Below the pieces are notes generated by a model. That model did no database searches. It worked only from the letters and a program-made list of their open reading frames with translations, and was not told where the DNA came from. A stretch of 64,000 nt of DNA, taken from the NCBI RefSeq assembly GCF_007954275.1, contig NZ_VOLT01000004.1, positions 310,001 through 374,000 of the forward strand, in the 5' to 3' direction. The stretch is from Colwellia demingiae. Its GTDB lineage: Bacteria; Pseudomonadota; Gammaproteobacteria; Enterobacterales; Alteromonadaceae. Positions 45,330 through 54,909 of this stretch are shown here, in pieces (the stretch's first letter is position 1; every line of letters begins with the position of its first letter). A program made the translations under genes and the position numbers.

Positions 45330-46754
45330 CACAATGCAGTTTTTTCCCTTTGATTTTGCTTTGTATAAAGCCAAATCAGCACGTTTTAAAAGTGTATCAA
45401 TATTATCTTCATCAGTCACAGAAGTTGCTCCTAAACTAATGGTAACTTGTTGTTGAGCATATTGTGACAAATGATTACTATTGGCAACTTGGGAGCGCAA
45501 TTGCTCAGCAATAACTTGGGCTTGATTAATATCAGAGTCGATTAAAAGGATAATGAATTCCTCACCTCCCCACCGTGCGACAAAATCACTTTTTCTAACA
45601 TTATTATTTAATATATTGGCTAACGATTTTAGTACTTTATCACCAACGTCATGTCCCTTAGTGTCGTTAACATCTTTGAAGTTATCAATATCAATAAATA
45701 AAAGTGACAGCTCGCTATTATAACGTTCTTTGAGTAATAATTGCTTTGCGAGTTCATTATGAAAACTGCGTCTGTTGGGTAAGTGAGTAAGGTCGTCATT
45801 ACTGGCCAGTTTATCTAATTTCAAATGAATTTTTCTAACATAAAGCACAATGATAAAGCTTATCAGTAGGGTAATAACTGCTGAGAGAAGTACGTTGAGA
45901 TAAAAGGTTTCTTCAGCTGCTTGGGTAAAGTTGTTAACCTTGGCCTCAACGATAAGATATAAGTCTAATTCACTAATATATTTTCTATTAAGTAAAAAAG
46001 CTTCTCCCGCCTGCGTGTATTCAAATACCTGACTTCCTTTACCAATAATGTCTGAAAGTTGTCTCGCAAGATCAGGTATATCACTCAGGTTATTTAATTT
46101 TTTCACGTTTTGCTCAGCAATCACAACCTTGCCATTAACATCTACAAAGTAAACTGAAAACTGATAACGTTGTCTGAAAGCTTTTAACATATCATTGATG
46201 TAAGACGTTTTTAATCCTACACCCGTGGCACCAATCATATGATAATCATTATCAAGAATTTTATGGTTGATAAACATGATAAGTTCACTGCCCATGTTGG
46301 TATTGTAATCTATGTTGATCTCGCTTAGTTCCGAGGATTTTTGAAAGTCTAAATACCACTGACTATTAGGACTTTTTTTATCAATTTTATCCAACATGCC
46401 TTTAGCCGAGTAGTAGTTTCGGCTTTTATCTGAAACTAAAAATGCGGTGAACATTTGGTATTTATTTTGAATGGTTTCTAGGTAATGTACAATTTTCTGC
46501 ACTTCATCTTCTTCATCTGATAGCCAGTCAATTAAAAAGGTATCGTGCGCCATCATTGAGGCAATGAGATTAGGTTCAATGATGTTTTTCTGAATTTCAG
46601 TGTATATATTATCTATTGTTAAAGGCAGGGCGCTATTTTTTAATTGCTCTCGAGTCGTTTCCATCGAGGTTAAATAGTTAATTACCGTTAAGGTAGCAGA
46701 CAAGGTAAAAACTAAGGCAGTTATAATGAAAACAATTCGGTAATTAAAGCGCAT
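45321..46754 (-). CDS. Diguanylate cyclase with a periplasmic Cache-type sensor
   Basis: 477 residues. TM1 is about 8-28 and TM2 about 285-307. Between them is a Cache-like periplasmic domain of about 255 residues. The C-terminal GGDEF domain (about 310-475) has active-site motif GGEEF (near 393-397). The inhibitory-site residues RxxD are present as RKSD, five residues before it, so product inhibition is possible. LTHLPNRRSFHNEL and LLFIDIDNFKDVNDTKGHDVGD are conserved. It makes c-di-GMP in the cytoplasm in response to an external signal. The convergent neighbour encodes a c-di-GMP receptor. Confidence 0.94.
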   Translation of the reverse strand: MRFNYRIVFIITALVFTLSATLTVINYLTSMETTREQLKNSALPLTIDNIYTEIQKNIIEPNLIASMMAHDTFLIDWLSDEEDEVQKIVHYLETIQNKYQMFTAFLVSDKSRNYYSAKGMLDKIDKKSPNSQWYLDFQKSSELSEINIDYNTNMGSELIMFINHKILDNDYHMIGATGVGLKTSYINDMLKAFRQRYQFSVYFVDVNGKVVIAEQNVKKLNNLSDIPDLARQLSDIIGKGSQVFEYTQAGEAFLLNRKYISELDLYLIVEAKVNNFTQAAEETFYLNVLLSAVITLLISFIIVLYVRKIHLKLDKLASNDDLTHLPNRRSFHNELAKQLLLKERYNSELSLLFIDIDNFKDVNDTKGHDVGDKVLKSLANILNNNVRKSDFVARWGGEEFIILLIDSDINQAQVIAEQLRSQVANSNHLSQYAQQQVTISLGATSVTDEDNIDTLLKRADLALYKAKSKGKNCIVSD

Positions 46755-46848
46755 AACATAAGTTGTTTTAGTAAATATATCGAAATCATATCAGTTATTA
46801 TGCACTTTAGTAAATTTTACTAAGTCATGGTAAGTAGTGTTGTAGGCG

Positions 46849-48183
46849 TTATATCACTCTAGCATTAATGCGCCCATCGCTAAGCTGTACACTAATTTCT
46901 TCGTCACTTGAGAGTTGTTCCACTTTAGTGATCACATCATTCTGCTTATTACGAGTCACACTATAACCTCTAGCTATCGTAGCAAGCGGGCTAACTAGTT
47001 GTAATTGCTCAATCAAATGCACAAAATTTTCACTGTTATGCTGTAATGAATTTTGCATTGCTTGCGTGATCCTATATGCATTTTGGTTAACTTGTTGTTG
47101 CTGTAATTGAATAGTCTTTAGCGGGGATTGCTGTAACAGTCGTTGGCTAAGCTGAGTAGGCTTATTCTGTATTTTCTCTATATTACGCTTCATTGCTTGC
47201 TTTAAACGTAAGCTTAATTCATCCGATTTCTGCTGTTGTAACTGTAACTGCTGTTCGGGATGCACTTGAGATAAACGATGCTGTAAATAATGTTGTTCAT
47301 TGCCTAAATACGCTAACTTGTTTTGCTGAGCTTTTATCAAACGCTGTTTAAACATGAGTAATTGATTTAGCAATTCACTACTATCACTTGATACTAACTC
47401 TGCCGCTGCGGAGGGGGTTGGGGCACGTAAATCGGCAACATAATCACTCAGGGTTGTATCAATTTCATGGCCAACGGCGCTAATGACAGGCAAAACACTC
47501 TTATAAATGGCCTGCACTACAGTTTCTTCATTAAACGGCCATAAATCTTCTAAAGAGCCACCACCTCGGCCAACAATAAGTACATCACATTCATTGCGAC
47601 TATTAGCACTCTCAATGGCATGACAAATATCTCCTTGAGCATATTCGCCTTGTACTAGTGAAGGGTAGATTATGGCTTTGATATTTGGATTACGACGTTT
47701 TAGCACGGTTAAAATATCTTTAACGGCAGCGCCTGTAGGTGAAGTGACAATACCTACACAGCTGATATGTTTTGGTAGCTGCTGTTTATGAGATAAATCA
47801 AAAATGCCTTGGGCATTAAGTTTGTTTTTTAATTGCTCATATTGTTGACGTAATAAACCCGTGCCAGCATCTTCCATATGCTCGATAATTAATTGAAAGT
47901 CTCCACGTGGCTCATATAAAGATACTTTTGCTCTAACTAATACTTGTTGACCATTACTCGGAGCTGCCCCGGTACTTAAGCGAACACGTCTATTGCTTCC
48001 CTTAAACATGGCGCACTTAACTTGTGACTTCGCATCTTTCAATGATAAGTACCAATGACCCGAACTGGCGGCAATAAAATTTGATACTTCGCCAGTTAAC
48101 CAAACAGTGTTTAATTCGCTTTCTAGAATAAAACGTACTTTTTTAGTTAACTCGCTGATTTGTAAAATATGCTGTTGGCTCAT
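46849..48183 (-). CDS. xseA: Exodeoxyribonuclease VII large subunit
   Basis: 444 residues. An N-terminal OB-fold domain (ISELTKKVRFILESELNTVWLTGEVSNF, quoted by its landmark LTGEVSNF) binds single-stranded DNA. The catalytic domain contains GIVTSPTGAAVKDILTVLKRR, VGRGGGSLEDLWPFNEE and VISAVGHEIDTTLSDYVAD, and is followed by a long Gln/Leu-rich coiled coil. It degrades single-stranded DNA with the small subunit XseB. It is divergent from guaB across a 220-base gap, as in many Gammaproteobacteria. Length is about usual for the family. Confidence 0.97.
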   Translation of the reverse strand: MSQQHILQISELTKKVRFILESELNTVWLTGEVSNFIAASSGHWYLSLKDAKSQVKCAMFKGSNRRVRLSTGAAPSNGQQVLVRAKVSLYEPRGDFQLIIEHMEDAGTGLLRQQYEQLKNKLNAQGIFDLSHKQQLPKHISCVGIVTSPTGAAVKDILTVLKRRNPNIKAIIYPSLVQGEYAQGDICHAIESANSRNECDVLIVGRGGGSLEDLWPFNEETVVQAIYKSVLPVISAVGHEIDTTLSDYVADLRAPTPSAAAELVSSDSSELLNQLLMFKQRLIKAQQNKLAYLGNEQHYLQHRLSQVHPEQQLQLQQQKSDELSLRLKQAMKRNIEKIQNKPTQLSQRLLQQSPLKTIQLQQQQVNQNAYRITQAMQNSLQHNSENFVHLIEQLQLVSPLATIARGYSVTRNKQNDVITKVEQLSSDEEISVQLSDGRINARVI

Positions 48184-48325
48184 AAGGGTGAGAAATCAAG
48201 GCTTAATAATTGATAAGATTTACTATTATTTATTGAATAGCGCTGTCTTTCAATTTATTTTCATCATTTAACGCTGTTTAACATTTAATATTACAATCTT
48301 TTAATGAAAAGTTAATAAAAATAGG

Positions 48326-48354
48326 TTTACCTAAAACAAGAAAACGGTTAAAAT
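48326..48354 (+). promoter_or_regulatory. Sigma-70 promoter of guaB
   Basis: -35 TTTACC, 17-base spacer, -10 TAAAAT (48349-48354), with a GC-rich discriminator (TCTGCCGC) just after. The spacer holds AGAAAACGGTTAAA, a weak likeness to the PurR operator core AAACG-TTT. That is not enough to claim repression. The predicted start point is about 40 bases before the ATG. Confidence 0.6.
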
Positions 48355-48403
48355 TCTGCCGCAATATTCACTCCCTAACCAACCCTTTTAGAGAGATGTT
48401 GCG

Positions 48404-49876
48404 ATGCTAAGAATTGCCCAAGAAGCTTTAACTTTTGATGACGTATTACTTGTACCTGCCCATTCAAAAGTACTCCCACACACGGCTGATTTAAAAACTA
48501 AATTAACCCGTAAAATTAATTTGAACGTACCTATCGTTTCTGCGTCTATGGACACAGTAACAGAAGCGCGCTTAGCTATTAAACTAGCGCAAGAAGGTGG
48601 TTTAGGTTTTATTCATAAAAATATGACCATTGCTGAACAAGCGAAAAATGTTTGTAAAGTGAAGAAATATGAAAGCGGTATTGTTTCAGACCCTGTAACA
48701 GTTAGTACTGACTTTACTATTGAACAAGTTATGCATAAAGCTGATGACTTAGGTTTTTCAGGTTTCCCTGTAGTAGATGATAACAACAACTTAGTTGGTA
48801 TTATTACTGGTCGTGATTTGCGTTTTGAAACAAATTTAACAAAACCAGTTTCTTCGCTAATGACAGTGAAAGACAATTTAATCACGGTTAAAGAAGGTGC
48901 TGCACGCGAAGAAATTTTAGGTTTAATGCACACTAACCGTATTGAAAAAATATTAGTGGTTGATGATGCGTTCAAATTAGTAGGTCTTATTACTGCGAAA
49001 GATTACCAAAAAGCTGAAAATAAGCCTGATGCGTGTAAAGACGAATTAGGTCGTTTACGTGTTGGTGCTGCAGTTGGTGTAGGCGCAGGAACTGACGAGC
49101 GTATCGACGCTTTAGTTGCAGCAGGTGTTGATGTTTTATTAATTGATACTTCACATGGCCACTCTCAAGGCGTTCTTGATCGCGTTAAAGAAACACGTGA
49201 TAAATACCAAGATTTACAAATTATTGCTGGTAACGTAGCAACCGCTTCAGGTGCAAAAGCAATGGCTGATGCCGGTGTTGATGCCGTTAAAGTTGGTATA
49301 GGCCCAGGTTCAATCTGTACAACGCGTATCGTTACTGGTGTTGGTGTTCCACAACTAACTGCTATTTCAAATGCTGTTGAAGGCTTGAAAGGTACTGGTA
49401 TTCCAGTTATCGCAGATGGCGGTATCCGCTTCTCTGGCGATATTGCTAAGGCACTTGTTGCTGGCGCTCACTGCGTTATGGTTGGCAGCATGTTGGCTGG
49501 TACTGAAGAAGCACCGGGTGAAGTTGAACTTTACCAAGGTCGTTACTACAAATCTTACCGTGGCATGGGCTCTTTAGGCGCTATGGCGCAAAAAGATGGT
49601 TCAAGTGACCGTTACTTCCAAAAATCTGAAGGCGAAGCAGACAAGTTAGTACCAGAAGGTATTGAAGGTCGTGTTGCTTATAAAGGTCCAGTATCCGCTA
49701 TTATTCATCAACAAATGGGTGGCATACGTTCATCAATGGGCTTGACTGGATGTGCAACTATTGAAGAAATGCGCACTAAGCCTGAATTTATGAAAATAAC
49801 TTCAGCAGGTATGGGCGAATCACATGTACATGACGTGACTATCACCAAAGAAGCACCTAATTACCGTATGGGTTAG
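48404..49876 (+). CDS. guaB: Inosine-5'-monophosphate dehydrogenase
   Basis: 490 residues. Oxidises IMP to XMP, the first committed step to GMP. The TIM barrel is interrupted by two CBS domains (about 92-205; [23 protein letters not shown]). The catalytic Cys lies in GPGSICTTR (near 305). The flap and the end motif [20 protein letters not shown] are typical. The C-terminus (NYRMG) is short. It is followed by a long structured hairpin and its own terminator, so guaB and guaA are not simply one transcript. Confidence 0.98.
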   Translation: MLRIAQEALTFDDVLLVPAHSKVLPHTADLKTKLTRKINLNVPIVSASMDTVTEARLAIKLAQEGGLGFIHKNMTIAEQAKNVCKVKKYESGIVSDPVTVSTDFTIEQVMHKADDLGFSGFPVVDDNNNLVGIITGRDLRFETNLTKPVSSLMTVKDNLITVKEGAAREEILGLMHTNRIEKILVVDDAFKLVGLITAKDYQKAENKPDACKDELGRLRVGAAVGVGAGTDERIDALVAAGVDVLLIDTSHGHSQGVLDRVKETRDKYQDLQIIAGNVATASGAKAMADAGVDAVKVGIGPGSICTTRIVTGVGVPQLTAISNAVEGLKGTGIPVIADGGIRFSGDIAKALVAGAHCVMVGSMLAGTEEAPGEVELYQGRYYKSYRGMGSLGAMAQKDGSSDRYFQKSEGEADKLVPEGIEGRVAYKGPVSAIIHQQMGGIRSSMGLTGCATIEEMRTKPEFMKITSAGMGESHVHDVTITKEAPNYRMG

Positions 49877-49895
49877 TCGAATAGCTTATTCCTGT

Positions 49896-49980
49896 GCTAG
49901 TTAATCACAATAGCAGCATCAGAAGTACTCACTGACTAGCGTCAACTCAGTGCTTCTTCTTTGCTCTAGTGCTAACTAGC
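49896..49980 (+). ncRNA. Structured 3' region of guaB (shared hairpin family)
   Basis: A nested palindrome. Outer arms are GCTAGTTA (49896-49903) and TAACTAGC (49973-49980), with AGAAG/CTTCT inside. The 31-base core at 49924-49954 has outer arm AGTAC/GTGCT and inner arm TGAC/GTCA around TAGC. The core has the same segment lengths as those after guaA and ndk. Confidence 0.6.
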
Positions 49981-50037
49981 TTTGAACTAAACTATTCTTA
50001 GTCGCTTTTTATGATAAATGTAAAAACGAATTTTTGT

Positions 50038-50074
50038 CAGGCTGAACTATGAATAAATTAGTTCAGCCTGTTTT
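50038..50074 (+). terminator. Rho-independent terminator after guaB
   Basis: Perfect 12-bp arms CAGGCTGAACTA (50038-50049) and TAGTTCAGCCTG (50059-50070), then TTTTATTT. Confidence 0.85.
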
Positions 50075-50184
50075 ATTTAAGATACCACGCTCTAAATGAG
50101 CGAGCTTTAGGCAAGGCTGTTGAGTCATTAAACAAATGAGTTTATGTTAATAAATGATTTTGTTTCATTACGAAAACAACGCAG

Positions 50185-50190
50185 TATAAA
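50185..50190 (+). promoter_or_regulatory. Possible -10 of a guaA promoter
   Basis: TATAAA about 39 bases before the ATG. The -35 is poor (GTTTCA at 17 bases). A promoter is needed here, because the guaB terminator lies upstream. Confidence 0.35.
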
Positions 50191-50228
50191 GTTTGCCCAT
50201 GACGAGCGTCAAAAGTAGGAAAACACAC

Positions 50229-51806
50229 ATGAGCAAAGACATTCATGATCACCGCATACTAATATTGGATTTTGGTTCACAATATACTCAGCTAATTGCA
50301 CGTCGCGTACGTGAAATTGGTGTTTACTGTGAGCTTTGGTCTTGGGATGTAACCGAAGAGCAAATTAAAGGCTTTAACCCAACAGGTATTATCCTTGCTG
50401 GTGGTCCAGAGTCAGTAACTGAAGCCAACTCTCCTCGTGCTCCTGAATATGTATTTACCGCTGGCGTGCCTGTATTAGGTATTTGTTACGGCATGCAGAC
50501 AATGGCTGAACAACTTGGCGGTGGCGTTGAAAGTTCAGACCATAAAGAATTTGGCTATGCAGCGGTTGAGTTAATTGCTAAATCAGCGTTATTCAACAAT
50601 GTTGAAGATAGTATTGGCGATAACGGTAATGCTTTACTTGACGTTTGGATGAGTCACGGTGATAAAGTATCAGCTATCCCTGAAGGTTTTGTTACCGTTG
50701 CACAAACAGCAAGTTGTGCTTATGGCGCAATGGCGAACGAAGAAAAACAATTCTACGGCGTACAATTTCACCCAGAAGTTACCCATACTAAACAAGGTTC
50801 ACGCATTTTAGAGAACTTTGTCGTTGAAATTTGTAAGTGTGAAAAATTATGGACTTCTGCATCAATCATTGATGATGCAATCGCTAAAATGAAAGCACAA
50901 GTAGGTGACGACGAAGTTATCTTAGGTCTTTCAGGTGGCGTTGATTCATCTGTTGTTGCTATGTTATTACATCGCGCGATTGGCGATAAACTTACCTGTG
51001 TATTTGTTGATAACGGTTTACTTCGTTTAGACGAAGGCCAGCAAGTGATGGATATGTTTGGCGACCACTTTGGTTTAAATATTATTAAAATTGAAGCGGA
51101 AGATAGATTTTTAAATCGTTTAGCGGGTGAAAGTGAACCAGAAGCAAAACGTAAAATTATCGGTAATGTCTTTATTGATGTTTTCGAAGAAGAATCTAAC
51201 AAGCTTGATAATGCAAAATGGTTAGCACAAGGCACTATTTACCCAGACGTGATTGAGTCAGCTGCTTCTGCAACAGGCAAAGCACATGTGATTAAATCGC
51301 ATCATAACGTTGGTGGTTTACCTGATTACATGAAATTAGGTTTAGTTGAGCCGTTACGTGAATTATTTAAAGATGAAGTTCGTAAAATCGGCTTAGAGCT
51401 TGGTTTACCATACGACATGCTTTACCGTCACCCGTTCCCTGGACCTGGTCTAGGTGTGCGTATTTTAGGTGAAGTGAAAAAAGAATATGCCGACTTATTA
51501 CGTCGTGCAGATGCTATCTTCATTGAAGAATTACACAAACATGACTTATACACTAAAGTAAGCCAAGCGTTTACCGTGTTCTTACCTGTTAAGTCAGTAG
51601 GCGTTATGGGCGATGCACGTAAATATGATTGGGTTGTCTCTTTACGTTGTGTTGAAACAATCGACTTTATGACGGCGCGTTGGTCACACTTACCTTATGA
51701 TTTCTTAGGGTTAGTTTCTAACCGTATTATTAATGAAATTGATGGCATCTCCCGTGTAGTTTACGATATTAGCGGCAAGCCGCCTGCTACTATCGAATGG
51801 GAATAA
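50229..51806 (+). CDS. guaA: GMP synthase (glutamine-hydrolysing)
   Basis: 525 residues. Converts XMP to GMP with glutamine and ATP. The N-terminal class I amidotransferase has its Cys in GICYGMQT and its His and Glu in FHPEVTHT. The ATP pyrophosphatase domain has PP-loop SGGVDSSV. The C-terminal dimerisation domain ends KPPATIEWE. An upstream in-frame start at 50193 would add 12 residues, but ATG 50229 (MSKDIHDH) has AGGA 9 bases before it and fits the family's usual N-terminus. The stop is followed at once by a structured hairpin. Confidence 0.98.
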   Translation: MSKDIHDHRILILDFGSQYTQLIARRVREIGVYCELWSWDVTEEQIKGFNPTGIILAGGPESVTEANSPRAPEYVFTAGVPVLGICYGMQTMAEQLGGGVESSDHKEFGYAAVELIAKSALFNNVEDSIGDNGNALLDVWMSHGDKVSAIPEGFVTVAQTASCAYGAMANEEKQFYGVQFHPEVTHTKQGSRILENFVVEICKCEKLWTSASIIDDAIAKMKAQVGDDEVILGLSGGVDSSVVAMLLHRAIGDKLTCVFVDNGLLRLDEGQQVMDMFGDHFGLNIIKIEAEDRFLNRLAGESEPEAKRKIIGNVFIDVFEEESNKLDNAKWLAQGTIYPDVIESAASATGKAHVIKSHHNVGGLPDYMKLGLVEPLRELFKDEVRKIGLELGLPYDMLYRHPFPGPGLGVRILGEVKKEYADLLRRADAIFIEELHKHDLYTKVSQAFTVFLPVKSVGVMGDARKYDWVVSLRCVETIDFMTARWSHLPYDFLGLVSNRIINEIDGISRVVYDISGKPPATIEWE

Positions 51807-51922
51807 TTTAGTTTTAGACTGGTTAAATCATCTAACTTCGTTGTCGAAGGTACTTACTGACATGCGTCAGCTCCGTGCCATCTCCTAGAAGTGAAATCAT
51901 TTTCCGTCGTCTAAAAGCTAAA
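51807..51922 (+). ncRNA. Structured 3' region of guaA (shared hairpin family)
   Basis: It begins directly after the guaA stop. Outer arms are TTTAGTTTTAGAC (51807-51819) and GTCTAAAAGCTAAA (51909-51922), which pair apart from two bulges. The 31-base core at 51849-51879 has outer arm GGTAC/GTGCC and inner arm TGAC/GTCA around ATGC, in the same order as after guaB and ndk. Confidence 0.6.
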
Positions 51923-51938
51923 TTCATGACTTGATATA

Positions 51939-51978
51939 CAAAGCCTCAATGTTGAAAAACTTTGGGGCTTTATTTTTA
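51939..51978 (+). terminator. Rho-independent terminator after guaA
   Basis: Stem AAAGCCTCAA/TTGGGGCTTT (one G-T pair) followed by TATTTTTAT. It lies downstream of the hairpin. Confidence 0.8.
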
Positions 51979-52130
51979 TAATAACTTTGAACACCAAACA
52001 AGGAGCTCAATCTAGTTGAGTGCTTTAACGAAGCCGTAGAGTTTTTTATTTTTGAGCTTATGACTATAAGTGATGAAATAAAAAGTGAATACAATGAAGT
52101 TAAAGCCTCAAATAGGAAGAGTACATTACT

Positions 52131-52478
52131 ATGATTGAGAGAATTGAAACTAAACAAAGAATGAGCCGAATTGTTAAGCATAACGGTACTATTTATTTAT
52201 GTGGTCAAGTTGCGGCAGATGCCACTAAAGATATCACCGAGCAAACGCAAACCATGCTTGATAAAGTTGATATATTATTAGCGCAAGCGGGCAGTGACAA
52301 AAAGCACATCTTATCAGCAACTATTTATGTTAAAGACATGAGTTACTTTGCTGAGATGAATGCCGTATGGGATGCATGGGTGCCAGAAGGGCATGCGCCG
52401 GCACGTGCTTGCGTTGCCGCTAAAATGGCGAGAGAAGCATTGCTTGTTGAAATCTCAGTGGTTGCAGCAGAAATATAA
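52131..52478 (+). CDS. RidA-family (Rid/YjgF) protein
   Basis: A 115-residue trimeric cytoplasmic protein. Motifs are [41 protein letters not shown] and [10 protein letters not shown], whose Arg is the residue (Arg105 in RidA) that binds the carboxylate of imine intermediates. The protein may be a true RidA imine deaminase or one of the Rid2-7 subgroups; the ending [12 protein letters not shown] suits several. AGGAAGAG precedes the ATG. It stands alone, 324 bases after guaA, and is followed by a terminator. Confidence 0.92.
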   Translation: MIERIETKQRMSRIVKHNGTIYLCGQVAADATKDITEQTQTMLDKVDILLAQAGSDKKHILSATIYVKDMSYFAEMNAVWDAWVPEGHAPARACVAAKMAREALLVEISVVAAEI

Positions 52479-52574
52479 TGCTGTAAAAAGTGTTATATAG
52501 AGTGAACCTAGCGGACACTGGATTAAATTGAAACGCCGATAAAGTTGGCGCTAAATTATATTCAGTGCTTTCTT

Positions 52575-52634
52575 ACTTGTAAAAAAAGGCCAATATGGAT
52601 ACTGTATAATAATACAGGTCTATTGGCTTTTTTT
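52575..52634 (+). terminator. Terminator after the RidA gene
   Basis: A-rich left arm with GGCCAATA and right arm TATTGGC followed by eight T, with an internal hairpin CTGTAT/ATACAG. Confidence 0.8.
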
Positions 52635-52671
52635 TCGTGTTAATTTTACGATATGCAAACAAGGATGAGTA

Positions 52672-53391
52672 ATGATTACACTTTATGGGTTTGGTAAGTG
52701 CTTTAATGTGATGGACGCTAGTCCATTTGTGGTTAAAGTGGATCTTTTTATGCGTATGGCCAATATTCCATGCCAGGTTAAATATGGCGCCAAATATTTA
52801 AAAAAATCACCAAAAGGTAAATTACCTTTCATCGATGATGACGGTACAGTAGTTGCTGATTCTGATGCAATAATGACCTATTTAACAAAGCAGTATCAGG
52901 TAACCTTAGATGCTGAATTGACACCAGAGCAAAAAGCACAAGCTCATTTAATAACTAAATCATTAGATGAAGGTCTTTATTGGTGTTTGGTTTATTCTCG
53001 TTGGGCGACGGATGAATGTTGGCCGTTAACTAATGAAGCTTTCTTTGCTACTTTACCGATACCACTACGTTGGTTTTTACCTAATATTATTCGTAAATCG
53101 GTGAAGAAAAATCTTCATGGCCAAGGCGTTGGTCGTCACTCATTAGAAGAAATCCTCGCTATTTCAGATAAGAGCTTAGCGTCACTGTCCACGCTTCTGG
53201 CAGATAAAAACTTTTTCTTTGGCGAGACTCATACCTCATTTGATGCCGTCGTTTATTCGCATTTATGTGAGTTTATTTCAGTACGTTTTGATAATGGTTT
53301 TGAAAGTAAATTTACTAAAAATGCCAAAAGATACCAAAATCTAGTACAATTTTGTCAACGAATTGAAGAAAAATTTTACCAAGAGAAATAA
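52672..53391 (+). CDS. Glutathione S-transferase-like protein
   Basis: 239 residues. The N-terminal thioredoxin-fold domain has LPFIDDDGTVVADSDAIMTYL (G-site segment, with the cis-Pro of KLPFI and the Asp-Ser pair). The C-terminal helical domain contains FFFGETHTSFDAVVYSHLCEF, close to the metaxin/failed-axon group of GSTs. AAGGA precedes the ATG. It is followed with no gap by selO (TAA then ATG), so the two are cotranslated. SelO AMPylates redox proteins including glutaredoxin, so a link with a GST is reasonable. The substrate is unknown. Confidence 0.88.
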   Translation: MITLYGFGKCFNVMDASPFVVKVDLFMRMANIPCQVKYGAKYLKKSPKGKLPFIDDDGTVVADSDAIMTYLTKQYQVTLDAELTPEQKAQAHLITKSLDEGLYWCLVYSRWATDECWPLTNEAFFATLPIPLRWFLPNIIRKSVKKNLHGQGVGRHSLEEILAISDKSLASLSTLLADKNFFFGETHTSFDAVVYSHLCEFISVRFDNGFESKFTKNAKRYQNLVQFCQRIEEKFYQEK

Positions 53392-54909
53392 ATGTCCATA
53401 AACCTGTCTAATAACTACCAAGCACTTGGCACAAGCTTTTCAGAGCAAACATTGCCTGCTCCTGTGGCTCAGCCATCATTATTATTATGGAATGAACCAT
53501 TAGCCAAAGCGTTAACTATTCCTTTTAGTAAAGACAATGATGCTGAACTACTCGCACAATACTTCTCAGGTAATCAATTGATTGAAGGAAGCAAGCCAGT
53601 TGCACAAGCTTATTCTGGGCATCAGTTTGGTCACTTTAATCCGCAGCTTGGTGATGGTCGTGCACATTTATTAGGGGATATTGCAGATATTCAGGGACAA
53701 CGTTGGGATATTCAGCTTAAGGGCTCAGGCGTAAGTAATTTTTCACGTCAAGGTGATGGTCGTTGTGCGCTTGGTCCAGCATTGCGCGAATACATCATGA
53801 GTGAAGCTATGTTTTCTCTTGGTGTACCTACTACGCGTTGTTTAGCGGTGGTCACTACCGGTGAAAATGTTTATCGGGAGCGGCCTTATGATGGTGCCGT
53901 TGTTACACGGATAGCTGCAAGCCATATAAGAGTTGGAACTTTCCAATATTTTGCTGCGCGGGGTGATACAGACTCGCTTAAAAAGTTAACAAATTATGCC
54001 ATTAATCGTCATTTTCCCGAGTTACTACCTACATCATCAGAAGGTACAAGTGACAAAAGCGATGGCAACAAAGCTGACAATGAAATTAGCAGCCAACAAG
54101 TGCTTGAATTTTTCTCTGCCGTTTTATCAAAGCAAATTCCTTTAGTGCTTTCATGGTTAAGAGTTGGTTTTATTCATGGTGTAATGAATACAGACAATAC
54201 GACTATTTCAGGTGAAACCATAGATTACGGCCCTTGTGCCATGATGAATGCTTATCATCCAGAGACTGTCTTTAGCTCAATTGATCGTAATAGTCGTTAT
54301 GCTTTTGGTAAACAGATAAGCATTATGCAGTGGAATATGACTCGATTAGCCGAAACTTTATTACCGTTAGTCGATAGCGATGAAGATGATGCAGTAGAGA
54401 AAATTGAGCCATTATTAAGCCAATTCCATCAAGACCTCCAACAAGGTTATTTGACTATGATGGCCGCTAAACTTGGCATAGATGAACCAGCGGAAGGCGA
54501 CGGTAAGCTGATTAATGACTTGATTACTCTTATGAAAGAGCAAAAATTAGATTACACGCAAACTTTCACTGCATTAACAGCCTCATTAACTGATTCATAT
54601 AACGACAATCCTAATGATGTGTCCCTAACTAATGTACTTAATGAATGGTTACCTCGTTGGAATACTCGAATTGAGTCATTTAAAGCGGCTGCTCTTACGT
54701 TAATGGTGAGTAATAATCCGGTTGTTATTCCAAGAAACCATCATGTTGAAGCCCTGCTAGAGAGTTGCCAAGAAACAGGCGATTTAACTGCGCTAAATAA
54801 ATTCTTGGCTGTATTGCGACAGCCTTATACAGAAATCACGGAGACTAAAAACTATCAAGATGCTCCTGTCGATGGTGGTAAAGACTATCATACGTATTGC
54901 GGCACATGA
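53392..54909 (+). CDS. selO: Protein adenylyltransferase SelO (YdiU)
   Basis: A 505-residue pseudokinase-fold enzyme that transfers AMP to Ser, Thr or Tyr of target proteins in redox stress. Family motifs are [45 protein letters not shown] and the DYGPCAMMN metal-binding segment. The third-last residue is Cys (YCGT), in place of the selenocysteine of eukaryotic SelO. The gene starts at the base after the GST stop and overlaps the downstream helicase start by 4 bases (ATGA), so the three form one operon. The length is usual. Confidence 0.95.
   Translation: MSINLSNNYQALGTSFSEQTLPAPVAQPSLLLWNEPLAKALTIPFSKDNDAELLAQYFSGNQLIEGSKPVAQAYSGHQFGHFNPQLGDGRAHLLGDIADIQGQRWDIQLKGSGVSNFSRQGDGRCALGPALREYIMSEAMFSLGVPTTRCLAVVTTGENVYRERPYDGAVVTRIAASHIRVGTFQYFAARGDTDSLKKLTNYAINRHFPELLPTSSEGTSDKSDGNKADNEISSQQVLEFFSAVLSKQIPLVLSWLRVGFIHGVMNTDNTTISGETIDYGPCAMMNAYHPETVFSSIDRNSRYAFGKQISIMQWNMTRLAETLLPLVDSDEDDAVEKIEPLLSQFHQDLQQGYLTMMAAKLGIDEPAEGDGKLINDLITLMKEQKLDYTQTFTALTASLTDSYNDNPNDVSLTNVLNEWLPRWNTRIESFKAAALTLMVSNNPVVIPRNHHVEALLESCQETGDLTALNKFLAVLRQPYTEITETKNYQDAPVDGGKDYHTYCGT

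Noticed and set aside
48335..48352. PurR-like operator in the guaB promoter
   Set aside because: Only the central AAACG-TT part fits; the outer bases miss, so it is mentioned but not claimed.
50768..51235. 155-codon open frame antisense to guaA
   Set aside because: Frame lies wholly inside a strongly conserved gene; no ribosome binding site and no recognisable protein.
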